Counted from the first letter of the stretch, positions 1-8,331 are shown. The stretch: DNA of 64,000 nt from Pseudomonas sp. (GCF_002796985.1 NZ_PEKX01000007.1:858284-922283), one strand, 5' to 3'. The notes: generated by a model not told the origin, from the sequence alone. Program-made: numbers and translations.

Positions 1-321
1 CTGTCGGCGGCCCGCGCCGCCAGCATCGTCCGCATGCTCGCCCAGGACGGCCTCGACGCCGGTCGGCTGGCGGCGGTGGGCTATGGCGAATTCCAGCCCG
101 TGGCGGACAATGCCACGGCGGATGGCCGCGCACGCAACCGCCGGGTGGTGCTGGTGATCTCCCGTAACCTGGAGGTGCGCCGCAGCATCAGCGGCGTGGG
201 TAGCGGCAAGGCGCAGCCGGACCCGGTACTGCGGCATGCTGGCACGCAATCTGCACCAGTGATAGCCAGCGAGGCGCCCGCGAGCGGCGCCGTCAATTCT
301 TCGTCATCGGCAGGGGACTGA
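1..321 (+). CDS. motD: Flagellar motor stator protein MotD, C-terminal part (truncated by window start)
   Basis: Reading frame 1 is open from the first base to the TGA at 319-321, so the 5' part lies outside the window. The visible part carries the end of an OmpA/MotB peptidoglycan-binding domain: VGYGEFQPVADN followed by DGRARNRRVVLVI, the typical helix and last strand that hold the MotB-like stator to the cell wall. A tail of about 50 residues rich in Ser, Ala and Pro follows. MotD with MotC forms the second stator of the polar flagellum in Pseudomonas. The assignment to MotD rather than MotB comes from the chemotaxis genes directly downstream (ParA-like, CheW), which is the usual neighbourhood of motCD. 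Confidence 0.85.
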   Translation: MSAARAASIVRMLAQDGLDAGRLAAVGYGEFQPVADNATADGRARNRRVVLVISRNLEVRRSISGVGSGKAQPDPVLRHAGTQSAPVIASEAPASGAVNSSSSAGD

Positions 322-370
322 ACGACATGATGACCCTGATCCGACTCACGGCCTGCGGGGAGCCAGCACT

Positions 371-1159
371 ATGAAAGTCTGGGCGGTAGCCAACCAGAAA
401 GGTGGCGTCGGCAAGACCACCTCCTCCATTGCCTTGGCGGGCCTGCTGGCGGACGCCGGCAAGCGTGTGCTGATCGTCGACCTGGACCCCCATGGCTCGA
501 TGACCAGCTACTTCGGCCATGACCCGGACACCCTGGAGCACAGCGTGTTCGACCTGTTCCTGCACCAGGGCAACGTGCCCGAGGGGCTGCCCCGGTCGCT
601 GCTGCTGCCCACCAGCCACGAGAACATCCGCCTGCTGCCTTCGAGCACCGCGCTGGCCACCCTGGAGCGCCAGTCGCCGGGGCAGAACGGCCTGGGCCTG
701 GTGATCGCCAAGAGTCTGGCGCAGCTGTGGCACGAATTCGATTACGCGATCATCGACAGCCCGCCGTTGCTGGGCGTGCTGATGGTCAACGCGATGGCGG
801 CCAGCCAGCACCTGGTGATTCCGGTGCAGACCGAGTTCCTCGCCCTCAAGGGCCTGGAGCGCATGGTCAACACCCTGAAGATGGTCAACCGCTCGCGCAA
901 GCAGGCGCTGCCGTTCACCATCGTGCCGACCCTGTTCGACCGCCGCACCCAGGCCTCCCTGGGCACCCTGCGGGTGCTGCGTGACACCTACCCGGATACG
1001 CTCTGGCAGGCTTTCATTCCGGTGGATACCAAGCTGCGCGACGCCAGCCGCCTGGGCATGGTGCCCTCGCGCAATGACAGCAACAGCCGCGGCGTGATCG
1101 CCTACCGTGCGCTGCTCAAGCATCTGCTGGCCCATGTGCCGGCGAGCCAGGTAGCCTGA
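371..1159 (+). CDS. parC: ParA/Soj-family ATPase of the chemotaxis locus (ParC type)
   Basis: 262 residues. The deviant Walker A motif KGGVGKTT is at residues 10-17, and the P-loop ATPase motifs VLIVDLDPHGS (about 33-43) and YAIIDSPP follow, so this is a MinD/ParA ATPase. It sits between motD and a CheW-like gene and has no parB partner, which points to the ParC protein that places chemoreceptor arrays at the cell pole (known from Vibrio and Pseudomonas), not to chromosome partition. The name must not be confused with topoisomerase IV ParC. The start ATG follows a GGGGAG purine stretch by about 9 bases. It is probably the terminal part of the long cheA-cheB-motCD operon. Confidence 0.88.
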   Translation: MKVWAVANQKGGVGKTTSSIALAGLLADAGKRVLIVDLDPHGSMTSYFGHDPDTLEHSVFDLFLHQGNVPEGLPRSLLLPTSHENIRLLPSSTALATLERQSPGQNGLGLVIAKSLAQLWHEFDYAIIDSPPLLGVLMVNAMAASQHLVIPVQTEFLALKGLERMVNTLKMVNRSRKQALPFTIVPTLFDRRTQASLGTLRVLRDTYPDTLWQAFIPVDTKLRDASRLGMVPSRNDSNSRGVIAYRALLKHLLAHVPASQVA

Positions 1160-1271
1160 AGATGCTGTTGCTGAAGAAGGCCGGCCTGAACAAAAGAATC
1201 CGACGGATGCGTTCAAGTCCTGTGCGCCCGCTGCCGATAGGCTGGACAGTCACCTTGCGCGGTCATCCCTC

Positions 1272-2195
1272 ATGAGTCGTTCCGCTACCGCCACGCGCCC
1301 CCAGCTCGCGCTGCAGTCCTACCTGGACGCGCTGCTGCAGGAGGCCACTTTCGAAGACTTCGCGCCGGAGCCGGTGGCGCAGCCTGTTGCCGCGCCCGTT
1401 GTTCAGGCTCCGGTCGCCCCGGTGGCACTGGTCGTCAGCGAGCCAGTCGTGCCGCTGACCGCCGAGCCCCAGACGGCGGTGGTTCAGACCTCGGACATCA
1501 GCGTCAGCCTCGATGAGTTCGAGGCCGCCGTGCTCGAGGAGCAGGTTCGCGATGCGCGCCTCAACGTTGCCGTTCGCGCGCCGGTCGCCAAGGCCCCGGT
1601 TATCGAGCCGCCGGTTATCGATGACCCGGCCGTTGATGAGCCGCCGGTGCAGATTGGCCAGGTCATCGACCTGCACCAACCTGGCAGCGCCGAGATGCCT
1701 GTCGCGCCGCTGAAGCTGCTCGACGATGGTCGCCCGGTGTGGGCTGCCGAACCCTTCGAGTGCCTGCTGTTCGACGTTGCCGGGCTGACCCTGGCGGTGC
1801 CGCTGGTGTGCCTGGGCTCGATCTACCCGCTGGCAGGGCACGACCTGACCCCGCTGTTCGGCCAACCGGACTGGTTCCTCGGCATCCTGCCGGGCCAGAA
1901 CGGCAACCTGAAGGTGCTCGATACCGCGCGTTGGGTGATGCCCGAGCGTTACCGCGACGATTACCGCGAAGGGCTGCAATACGTGATCTCCGTGCAGGGC
2001 TACGAATGGGGGCTGGCCGTGCACCAGGTCAGCCGTTCGGTGCGCCTGGACCCGTCCGAGGTGAAATGGCGCAGCCAGCGCCAGCAACGCCCGTGGCTGG
2101 CCGGCACGGTGATCGACCAGATGTGCGCGCTGCTCGACGTCTCGGCCCTGGCCGAACTGATCGCCAGCGGCGCCGCCAAGCGCCTGCAGCCCTGA
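1272..2195 (+). CDS. parP: CheW-domain protein, ParP type (chemotaxis array polar-localisation partner)
   Basis: 307 residues in two parts. Residues about 30-140 form a low-complexity linker rich in Pro, Val and Ala (PVAQPVAAP, VVQAPVAPVA, IEPPVIDDPAVDEPP). Residues about 155-300 form a CheW-like fold (FECLLFDVAGLTLAVPL, then PDWFLGILPGQNGNLKVLDTA). This architecture is that of ParP, which links the ParA-like ATPase to the CheA/receptor array. The gene lies about 110 bp after parC and 74 bp before the true cheW. No strong Shine-Dalgarno precedes the ATG (CATCCCTC), so translation may be weak or the start slightly different. Confidence 0.85.
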   Translation: MSRSATATRPQLALQSYLDALLQEATFEDFAPEPVAQPVAAPVVQAPVAPVALVVSEPVVPLTAEPQTAVVQTSDISVSLDEFEAAVLEEQVRDARLNVAVRAPVAKAPVIEPPVIDDPAVDEPPVQIGQVIDLHQPGSAEMPVAPLKLLDDGRPVWAAEPFECLLFDVAGLTLAVPLVCLGSIYPLAGHDLTPLFGQPDWFLGILPGQNGNLKVLDTARWVMPERYRDDYREGLQYVISVQGYEWGLAVHQVSRSVRLDPSEVKWRSQRQQRPWLAGTVIDQMCALLDVSALAELIASGAAKRLQP

Positions 2196-2268
2196 GGCTG
2201 GGCCACCACTCAATTGAACGAAAACCTCTGCGCCGCAGGCGGCGTGGAACCAGAAGAGGCGAGGGGAT

Positions 2269-2748
2269 ATGAAGAAAACGTCAGCGCAAGGTGCCGAAGA
2301 TCCGATTCTGCAGTGGGTCACCTTCCGCCTGGACAACGAGACCTACGGCATCAACGTGATGCAGGTCCAGGAAGTGCTGCGCTACACCGAGATCGCTCCG
2401 GTCCCCGGCGCCCCGAGCTACGTGCTGGGCATCATCAACCTGCGCGGCAACGTGGTCACCGTGATCGACACCCGCCAGCGCTTCGGCCTGGACCCGGCGC
2501 CGGTCTCGGACAACACCCGCATCGTCATCATCGAAGCCGACAAGCAGGTGGTGGGCATCCTGGTCGATAGCGTCGCCGAGGTCGTCTACCTGCGCCAGTC
2601 CGAGATCGAGACCGCGCCCAACGTTGGTAATGATGAGTCGGCGAAGTTCATTCAGGGCGTCTGCAACAAGAACGGCGAACTGCTGATCCTGGTCGAGCTG
2701 GACAAGATGATGACCGAGGAAGAATGGTCGGAGCTGGAGAGCATCTGA
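2269..2748 (+). CDS. cheW: Chemotaxis coupling protein CheW
   Basis: 159 residues, the usual CheW size. It begins its CheW domain around residue 15 (LQWVTFRLDNETYGINV) and contains the conserved VLRYTEIAPVPGAPSYVLGI stretch and the INLRGNVVTVID core strand near residues 58-75. CheW bridges chemoreceptors and the kinase CheA at the inner face of the cytoplasmic membrane. It differs from the upstream ParP in lacking the proline-rich linker. A GAGGGG purine run precedes the ATG. The next gene starts two bases after its stop, so the two are probably translationally coupled. Confidence 0.95.
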   Translation: MKKTSAQGAEDPILQWVTFRLDNETYGINVMQVQEVLRYTEIAPVPGAPSYVLGIINLRGNVVTVIDTRQRFGLDPAPVSDNTRIVIIEADKQVVGILVDSVAEVVYLRQSEIETAPNVGNDESAKFIQGVCNKNGELLILVELDKMMTEEEWSELESI

Positions 2749-2749
2749 G

Positions 2750-3157
2750 GTGCTGATCGCTCTGGTGGTACTGGGGGTTGCCTGCGTTGGCCTGGCCATG
2801 GCATGCGTATGGCTGTCCGGCCGGCAGCGCGCGCAGGAAGCGCAGACGGTGCTGCTGGAAAAACAGCTTGCGGCGTTCGAGCAGCGCCTGAAGGATGCGG
2901 GCAAGCGCATCGAGTCCTACCAGCAGGTCAACATCCGCATGGGCGAAGAGCTGCGCGAGCTGAACAAGCAGGTCGCGCCGCTGCCCGAGCGCCTGGTGCG
3001 CATCGAGCAGCGCGACCCCACCAGCCTGTCCTTCAGCCAGGCGGCGCGTCTGGTTGGCATGGGCGCGAGCCCTGAAGACCTGACCCAGAGCTGTGGCCTG
3101 TCCCAGGCTGAAGCCGAGCTGGTTGCTCGCCTGCATCAGGGCAAGGCGCGGGACTGA
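2750..3157 (+). CDS. DUF2802-type membrane-anchored protein of the chemotaxis locus
   Basis: 135 residues with a GTG start right after the cheW stop and a GGAGAG ribosome binding site inside the cheW 3' end. An N-terminal membrane helix (LIALVVLGVACVGLAMACVWL) is followed by a coiled-coil region of about 60 residues (EKQLAAFEQRLKDAGKRIESY) and a short helical C-terminal domain (AARLVGMGASPEDLTQSCGL, then AEAELVARLHQ). That last motif is typical of DUF2802 proteins found after cheW in pseudomonads. Its function is not established. Its place at the end of the operon suggests a role in flagellar or array placement, which is an inference. Confidence 0.75.
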   Translation: MLIALVVLGVACVGLAMACVWLSGRQRAQEAQTVLLEKQLAAFEQRLKDAGKRIESYQQVNIRMGEELRELNKQVAPLPERLVRIEQRDPTSLSFSQAARLVGMGASPEDLTQSCGLSQAEAELVARLHQGKARD

Positions 3158-3319
3158 GCCCGCGTCGAGGCCTGGAGTACGCTGTTCTCCCCACTTCTGC
3201 CGTTTATCGGGATTCCTTGCTTGTAGGAATTTCACTACCGGCAATTAGGACTCGTCTGATAAGAAAAGTGGCAAGTCGTCGCTAAATTGGCCTCGTCAAT
3301 ATTTCCCGAGGCTATCGAT

Positions 3320-3817
3320 ATGGCGACCATTTCCCACCGGGCCATGGTGCTGTGCTCGCATCCCGGCAGGCTGCTGAACTACAGCGTGCTGCTCAACCGC
3401 CTGGAGTTCTATCACCTGAGTCTGTGCCTGAACCTCGACGAGGTGCGCAAGGCGCTGGCCAGCCGGCAGCGCTACAGCCTGTTCATCCACGACGATTTTC
3501 GTCCGGGCGCGGGCGAGCTGCTCAGCCTGAAGGCGCTCAGCCAGAGCAACACCTTCCGCCAGTTCCTGCTGGTCGGACACTACAGCGCCGAGGAAAAGAG
3601 CGGCCTGATGCAGTGGGCCTGGGCCAACCGCGTGCCGTTGCTGGATGTGCTGGACAAGCCGGTATCGCTGGCGCAACTGCGCGAAGTGACCAGCAGCATG
3701 GTGCTCTACCACAGCGAGGATGAGCGGCCGATTCGCTCTTCGGTGCGCGAATTCCATGATTACGCGCCTTCCGGTGATCACCTGTCCTGCCTGACAGGCA
3801 GTGACTGCCAGCGCTGA
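3320..3817 (+). CDS. Hypothetical protein with a degenerate receiver-like fold
   Basis: 165 residues from the ATG at 3320, which has CGAGG eight bases upstream; an in-frame TTG 33 bases earlier is less likely. The pattern of alternating strands and helices resembles a response-regulator receiver: MVLCSHPGRLLN (strand 1), YSLFIHDDF (strand 3 with an Asp pair), FRQFLLVGHYS (strand 4) and DVLDKPVSLAQLREV, which looks like the conserved Lys-Pro and last helix. The acidic cluster that normally follows strand 1 is missing, so phosphorylation is doubtful. The gene lies alone after a 160-bp gap, converging with the FlhB-like gene. The receiver assignment is by eye only. Confidence 0.55.
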   Translation: MATISHRAMVLCSHPGRLLNYSVLLNRLEFYHLSLCLNLDEVRKALASRQRYSLFIHDDFRPGAGELLSLKALSQSNTFRQFLLVGHYSAEEKSGLMQWAWANRVPLLDVLDKPVSLAQLREVTSSMVLYHSEDERPIRSSVREFHDYAPSGDHLSCLTGSDCQR

Positions 3818-3823
3818 TCGGCT

Positions 3824-4165
3824 TCAGTCGGGGTGGGGCGTCGGTCGTTCCAGTAGCCGCGGAGCATCGCCTTCCTGTGGGCTGGGTCGATTGTTCAGCG
3901 GGCTCTTGCCCTTGAGGTGCCAGGCAAAGGCGATGATCTCTGCGAGGGTGCGATAGAGCGCCTCGGGGATCGCCTCGCCTAGTTCCAGTCGCGCCAGCAG
4001 GCGCACCAGGTCGGCGTTCTCGTAGATCGGCACTTCGTGGTGGCGGGCAATGGCGAGGAGGGTCTCGGCCAGTTCGTCGTCGCCCTTGGCCGTCAGCGTC
4101 GGGGCATTCTGGCCGTCGTAGTTGAGGGCGATGACCTGGCGCGGCGGTGTCTTCTGCTTCTTCAT
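3824..4165 (-). CDS. FlhB C-terminal-domain-like protein (export switch homologue)
   Basis: 113 residues that correspond to only the cytoplasmic C-terminal domain of FlhB/YscU export-switch proteins: VIALNYDGQNAPTLTAKG, then HHEVPIYENADLVRLLARLELGEAIPEALYRTLAEIIAFAW, which matches the FlhB region after its cleavage site. The membrane domain and the NPTH autocleavage motif are absent. The start ATG overlaps the fliK stop (ATGA), so the pair is co-transcribed and coupled. Stand-alone FlhB-like proteins next to fliK are known in several Gram-negative genera. It probably takes part in the switch from hook to filament export, but this is an inference from position. Confidence 0.8.
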   Translation of the reverse strand: MKKQKTPPRQVIALNYDGQNAPTLTAKGDDELAETLLAIARHHEVPIYENADLVRLLARLELGEAIPEALYRTLAEIIAFAWHLKGKSPLNNRPSPQEGDAPRLLERPTPHPD

Positions 4166-5763
4166 GCGGTCTCATCCACCCAGCGCTGTTCCACCGCGGT
4201 ACGCGGGCCCTGGGGCGGCTTGCCCTGGCTGCAGGACAGCTCGCCGACGGTCAGGCCGGCATCGTTCAGGCGCTGGCGCAGGGTGCCCAGTTCGCGGTCG
4301 ATCAGGCTGGCGGTGCTGGCCTGCTCGGCCCACATCTGGCTGGCGATGCTGCCGTGGGCGAGGGTGGCCTGGACCTGCAGCGGGCCCAGCGGTTCGAGAT
4401 CGAAAGCCAGCTCCACCCGCCAGAGCGTGTCCTGTTGCTGTGGGTCGCGCTCGCTGGCAGGCTTTTCTTCCTGCTGAATGCGTACCTGCAAAGGCACCAA
4501 CTGGTGCTGTTGGCGCAGGGGGATTTCCATCTGCCAGGTATTGAGCAGGGTGCCGTCGGGCAGTACTTCGCTCTGCGAGAGACTGCTGAGCTGGTGTGTC
4601 TGCAGGCGCGAGACGGCGGCCGCGGCCAGCTTGAGCAGGGACTCCAGGTCGCCTTCATTCTCCAGTTGGTGCGCCAGCCGGCTGGGCAGCGGGAAGCTGG
4701 CTGGCGGGGGAGTACGCCCGCCGGCCTGCCCCAGCACGCCCAGGGCGTTGCGGACGAAGGCCGGCAGCGACTGCGCCAGGTTGCTGGCCCCGGCCAGGGC
4801 GTTGCCGGGCAGGTTGCCGAGTACGCCGGCGGCAGTGCCGTTCTGGGTGGCCGGCAGCAGTTGGGCGATCAGCCGCAGCAGGTTGGCCTTGAGGTCCTGC
4901 GGCAGCGCTTCGGCGCCGCGCAATAGCTGGGCTTCGAGGAAGGCTCCGCTGTGTTGCAGGGCCTGGGCGACGCCTTTGGCGTCGCTGAGCTGGCGGACAT
5001 CGGGGAGGGCGGCGAGCAACTTGTCCACAGCCTGGTGCAGCTCGGGCGACATCGACTGTCCGCGACCTGCGCCTTGCAGCGCGTTGAACAGACCCTCCAG
5101 CGAACCCTGGCGGCTTTGCTGCGCGGACAGCTGGTTGTTGAGGATGAGTTGGTCCAGGCGGGTGTCCAGCGGCAGGAACTGCAGGGCCTGCTGGCTCTGT
5201 ACGCGGGCGCTGAGCAGGCTGCCCTGTGGCAGCGGGTTGGGCGACTCGATGCTCAGTTGGCGCCCCGCCAGCGGCGTATTGAGCAGCGTCACCAGCACCT
5301 TGTAGACGGCCTGCTCGGCCTTGCCCTGGGCGAGCAGCTGGCTCGCGTCGATCTTGCCCTGGATCAGCGTGCCCACCGGAAGCAGGTTGAGGTCGAGGCT
5401 GCCCAGCGGCCCCTGGCGACCTCCCGCACTCAACTGGGTGAGGCTCGTCTGATTGATCAGGGTGGCGGTGAGTTGGGTCTGGTTCAGCGCTGCGAGTTCC
5501 AGGGTGCTGCCCTTGGGTAGCGCCTGCTGGCTGTCCGCAACCACCAGAGCCTGCTGGCCGCTGGCCATGGTCAGGCGCAGCAGCAATTGGAAATTGACTG
5601 GGGTCTCGCGTACCGCGAGCACTTCGGCGCTGGCTTTTTCGCCGGGCGGGATCAGGTCGCCCAGACTCTGCGCGAGCTTGAGCGTCAGCTCGGCCGCGCT
5701 CTGCGTGTTGCGCAGCGACGGCGTAGGCGGTAGCGGGCGGGAAGCGCCAATTTCGCTCGGCAT
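4162..5763 (-). CDS. fliK: Flagellar hook-length control protein FliK
   Basis: 533 residues from the ATG at 5763, chosen because AGG lies six bases before it; an upstream in-frame GTG (5826) has no ribosome binding site. The protein is rich in Leu, Gln and Ser over its first 400 residues. It ends in a FliK-type C-terminal domain: WQMEIPLRQQHQLVPLQVRI, then LWRVELAFDLEPLGPLQVQA and a helix pair with LIDRELGTLRQRLNDAGL. FliK measures the hook and triggers the FlhB substrate switch. Its immediate coupling to an FlhB-like gene supports the assignment. It is separated from the divergent ccm operon by about 260 bp. Confidence 0.87.
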   Translation of the reverse strand: MPSEIGASRPLPPTPSLRNTQSAAELTLKLAQSLGDLIPPGEKASAEVLAVRETPVNFQLLLRLTMASGQQALVVADSQQALPKGSTLELAALNQTQLTATLINQTSLTQLSAGGRQGPLGSLDLNLLPVGTLIQGKIDASQLLAQGKAEQAVYKVLVTLLNTPLAGRQLSIESPNPLPQGSLLSARVQSQQALQFLPLDTRLDQLILNNQLSAQQSRQGSLEGLFNALQGAGRGQSMSPELHQAVDKLLAALPDVRQLSDAKGVAQALQHSGAFLEAQLLRGAEALPQDLKANLLRLIAQLLPATQNGTAAGVLGNLPGNALAGASNLAQSLPAFVRNALGVLGQAGGRTPPPASFPLPSRLAHQLENEGDLESLLKLAAAAVSRLQTHQLSSLSQSEVLPDGTLLNTWQMEIPLRQQHQLVPLQVRIQQEEKPASERDPQQQDTLWRVELAFDLEPLGPLQVQATLAHGSIASQMWAEQASTASLIDRELGTLRQRLNDAGLTVGELSCSQGKPPQGPRTAVEQRWVDETA

Positions 5764-5932
5764 CGGAAACCTGACTGGAAGACGGAACGGGATTACGCCC
5801 ACTGTATCGGCGGCAGTTGCCGGCACTTTAGACCGTCCGGCGGGAATGGGGCGGAGGGAGAGGGGGGAGGGTGCGCTGTTTTGACGTTACACCCTGTCGA
5901 AAAACCTGACGTCTGGCGTAGGAACGGCTGTG

Positions 5933-5988
5933 TATAATGCGCCGCCCGAGGCCGCGCTTGGCGGTCCGGGCGGTATGGCCGCTTTTTT
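5933..5988 (+). promoter_or_regulatory. Probable ccm operon promoter (-10) and GC-rich leader hairpin with T-run
   Basis: A perfect TATAAT lies at 5933-5938, about 85 bp before ccmA; the -35 is weak. The transcript leader that would follow is GC-rich and contains GCGGT-ATG-GCCGC (5970-5982) followed directly by six T, which has the shape of a short intrinsic terminator or attenuator inside the leader. The stem is only about five pairs, so its effect is uncertain. Confidence 0.45.
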
Positions 5989-6021
5989 GCACCACTGAAT
6001 TTTTCTGCCTGACGGTTGCCA

Positions 6022-6678
6022 ATGCCCTTGAACCATCCCCTCCTCGAAACCGTGGCGCTCGCCTGCGAGCGGGACTGGCGCATGCTGTTCGAGCGTCTCG
6101 ATTTGCGACTGGGCGCTGGCGAGATGCTACAGATCGTCGGTCCCAATGGCAGCGGCAAGACCAGCCTGCTGCGCCTGCTCAGCGGGTTGATGCAGCCCAC
6201 CGCCGGTGACGTGCTGCTCAATGGCAAGCCGCTGACCGAGCAACGCCACGAACTCGCCCGCCTGCTGTTGTGGATCGGCCATGCCGCCGGCATCAAGGGC
6301 CTGCTCACCGCTGAAGAGAACCTCGCCTGGCTCTGCGCCCTGCACCAGCCGGCCGATCGCGATGCCATCTGGCGCGCACTGGAAGCTGTCGGCCTGCGCG
6401 GCTTCGAGGACGTTCCCAGCCATACCTTGTCCGCCGGCCAGCAGCGCCGCGTGGCCCTGGCACGCCTTTATCTCGATGCGCCGCCGCTGTGGATTCTCGA
6501 CGAACCCTTCACCGCCCTCGACAAACAGGGCGTGGCGCAACTGGAAGAACACCTGGCCAGCCATTGCGAGCGAGGCGGCATGGTCGTGCTGACCACCCAC
6601 CACACCCTGGAGCGCATGCCGCAGGGCTACCGTGCCCTCGACCTGGGCCAGCATGCGCGGGAGATGGCGGCGCAATGA
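6022..6678 (+). CDS. ccmA: Cytochrome c maturation ABC ATPase CcmA
   Basis: 218 residues. Walker A GPNGSGKTS (about residues 39-47), ABC signature LSAGQQRRVALARL and Walker B LWILDEPFTALD are all intact. CcmA powers the CcmABCD complex that loads haem on CcmE in the system-I cytochrome c pathway at the inner membrane. The start is the ATG at 6022; an in-frame TTG two codons earlier is possible. No strong ribosome binding site is seen. It is the first gene of a tightly packed operon: its stop overlaps the ccmB start (ATGA). Confidence 0.97.
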   Translation: MPLNHPLLETVALACERDWRMLFERLDLRLGAGEMLQIVGPNGSGKTSLLRLLSGLMQPTAGDVLLNGKPLTEQRHELARLLLWIGHAAGIKGLLTAEENLAWLCALHQPADRDAIWRALEAVGLRGFEDVPSHTLSAGQQRRVALARLYLDAPPLWILDEPFTALDKQGVAQLEEHLASHCERGGMVVLTTHHTLERMPQGYRALDLGQHAREMAAQ

Positions 6679-7346
6679 GCAACGTCTTCACCCTGCTGCT
6701 CGCCCGCGAAGCGCGCCTGCTGTTCCGCCGTCCGGCGGAGCTGGCTAATCCTTTGGTGTTCTTTGCCATCGTCATTGCGCTGTTCCCGCTGGCGGTCGGC
6801 CCCGAATCGGAAATGCTCAAGAACCTCTCGCCGGGCCTGGTCTGGGTTGCGGCTTTGCTGGCGGTGCTGCTGTCGCTGGATGGCCTGTTCCGCAGCGATT
6901 TCGAGGATGGTTCTTTAGAACAGTGGGTCCTTTCGCCGCACCCCCTGCCACTACTGGTCCTGGCCAAAGTGCTGGCACACTGGCTGGTTTCTGGGCTGGC
7001 CCTGGTGCTGCTGTCGCCGTTGTTCGCCCTGATGCTGGGCCTGCCGGCGCGCTGCCTGCCGGACCTGCTGCTGTCGCTGTTGCTGGGCACGCCGGTACTG
7101 AGCCTGCTGGGCGCCGTCGGCGCGGCACTGACGGTAGGGCTCAAGCGCGGCGGCCTGCTGCTGGCCCTGCTGATCCTGCCACTCTACATTCCGGTGCTGA
7201 TCCTGGGCAGCGGAGCGCTGCAGGCCTCGCTGCAGGGAATGCCCACCGCCGGGCACCTGTTGTGGCTGGCCAGCCTGACGGCGTTAGCATTGACGCTGAC
7301 GCCCTTTGCCATCGCCGCCGGGCTGAAGATCAGCGTCGGCGAGTGA
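6675..7346 (+). CDS. ccmB: Haem exporter permease CcmB
   Basis: 223 residues starting at the ATG that overlaps the ccmA stop. It begins MSNVFTLLLAREARLLFRRP and has about six hydrophobic segments; the motif SDFEDGSLEQWVLSPHPLP between the second and third membrane spans is typical of CcmB. It is the membrane partner of CcmA in the CcmABCD complex. A 65-bp gap follows before ccmC, the only sizeable gap in the operon, without an obvious terminator. Confidence 0.97.
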   Translation: MSNVFTLLLAREARLLFRRPAELANPLVFFAIVIALFPLAVGPESEMLKNLSPGLVWVAALLAVLLSLDGLFRSDFEDGSLEQWVLSPHPLPLLVLAKVLAHWLVSGLALVLLSPLFALMLGLPARCLPDLLLSLLLGTPVLSLLGAVGAALTVGLKRGGLLLALLILPLYIPVLILGSGALQASLQGMPTAGHLLWLASLTALALTLTPFAIAAGLKISVGE

Positions 7347-7411
7347 ACGAACGATCGCCAGCCTGGGAAGCGGGACTGGCGGCAGACTAGAGCCCTGAAG
7401 TACAGAGCCTG

Positions 7412-8158
7412 ATGATGAACTGGACTTGGTTTCACAAGCTTGGCTCGCCCAAGTGGTTCTACGAGATCAGCGGACGCTGGATGCCCTGGTTCGCGGTCGC
7501 CGCGATCCTGCTGATCGGCGCCGGCACCGTCTGGGGCCTGGCCTTCGCACCGCCGGATTACCAGCAGGGCAACAGCTTCCGGATCATCTATATCCACGTC
7601 CCGGCGGCGTTCCTCGCCCAGTCCTGCTACGTGATGCTGGCGGTGGCCGGCGCGGTCGGGCTGATCTGGAAGATGAAGATCGCCGACGTCGCCGTGCAGT
7701 GCGCCGCGCCCATCGGTGCCTGGATGACCTTCGTTGCGCTGGTCACCGGCGCCATCTGGGGCAAGCCGACCTGGGGCGCCTGGTGGGTCTGGGACGCGCG
7801 CCTGACCTCGATGCTGATCCTGCTGTTCCTCTACTTCGGCATCATCGCCCTGGGCCAGGCCATTACCAACCGCGACAGCGCGGCCAAGGCTTGCGCGGTG
7901 CTGGCCATCGTTGGCGTGGTGAACATCCCGATCATCAAGTACTCGGTGGATTGGTGGAACACCCTACACCAGCCAGCCACCTTCACCCTGACTGAAAAGC
8001 CGCCGATGCCGCCGGAGATGTGGATTCCGCTGCTGATGATGGTCGCCGGCTTCTACTGCTTCTTCGCCGTGGTGCTGATGATGCGCATGCGCCTGGAAGT
8101 GCTCAAGCGCGAAGCCCGCGCGAGCTGGGTCAAGGCCGAGGTGGAGCGCGCGCTATGA
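7412..8158 (+). CDS. ccmC: Haem-handling membrane protein CcmC
   Basis: 248 residues with six membrane segments. The tryptophan-rich haem-binding motif WGAWWVWDARLTSMLILLF lies near residues 120-138, flanked by the two conserved histidines expected in periplasmic loops (IHVPAAF near 60 and LHQPATF near 185). CcmC presents haem to the CcmE chaperone. Two adjacent ATG codons are possible starts; the first is given. The stop overlaps the ccmD start (ATGA). Confidence 0.97.
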   Translation: MMNWTWFHKLGSPKWFYEISGRWMPWFAVAAILLIGAGTVWGLAFAPPDYQQGNSFRIIYIHVPAAFLAQSCYVMLAVAGAVGLIWKMKIADVAVQCAAPIGAWMTFVALVTGAIWGKPTWGAWWVWDARLTSMLILLFLYFGIIALGQAITNRDSAAKACAVLAIVGVVNIPIIKYSVDWWNTLHQPATFTLTEKPPMPPEMWIPLLMMVAGFYCFFAVVLMMRMRLEVLKREARASWVKAEVERAL

Positions 8159-8331
8159 GTTTCGAGTCCTTCTCCGATTTCATCGCCATGGGTCACCATG
8201 GCCCTTACGTGTGGTCCGCCTACGCCATCTGCCTGGTGGTCCTGGCGATCAACGTCGTCTCGCCAATCGTGGCGCGCCGGCGTTACCTGCAAGAAGAGGC
8301 GCGTCGTCTGCGCCGGGAGGCCAGCAAGTGA
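8155..8331 (+). CDS. ccmD: Haem exporter small subunit CcmD
   Basis: 58 residues, a small single-span protein: SFSDFIAMGHHGPYVW is the classic periplasmic start of CcmD, followed by one membrane helix (SAYAICLVVLAINVVSPI) and a basic cytoplasmic tail with ARRRYLQEEARRLRRE. CcmD releases holo-CcmE from the CcmABC complex. The start overlaps the end of ccmC and its own stop overlaps the GTG start of ccmE, so translation is coupled on both sides. Confidence 0.96.
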   Translation: MSFESFSDFIAMGHHGPYVWSAYAICLVVLAINVVSPIVARRRYLQEEARRLRREASK

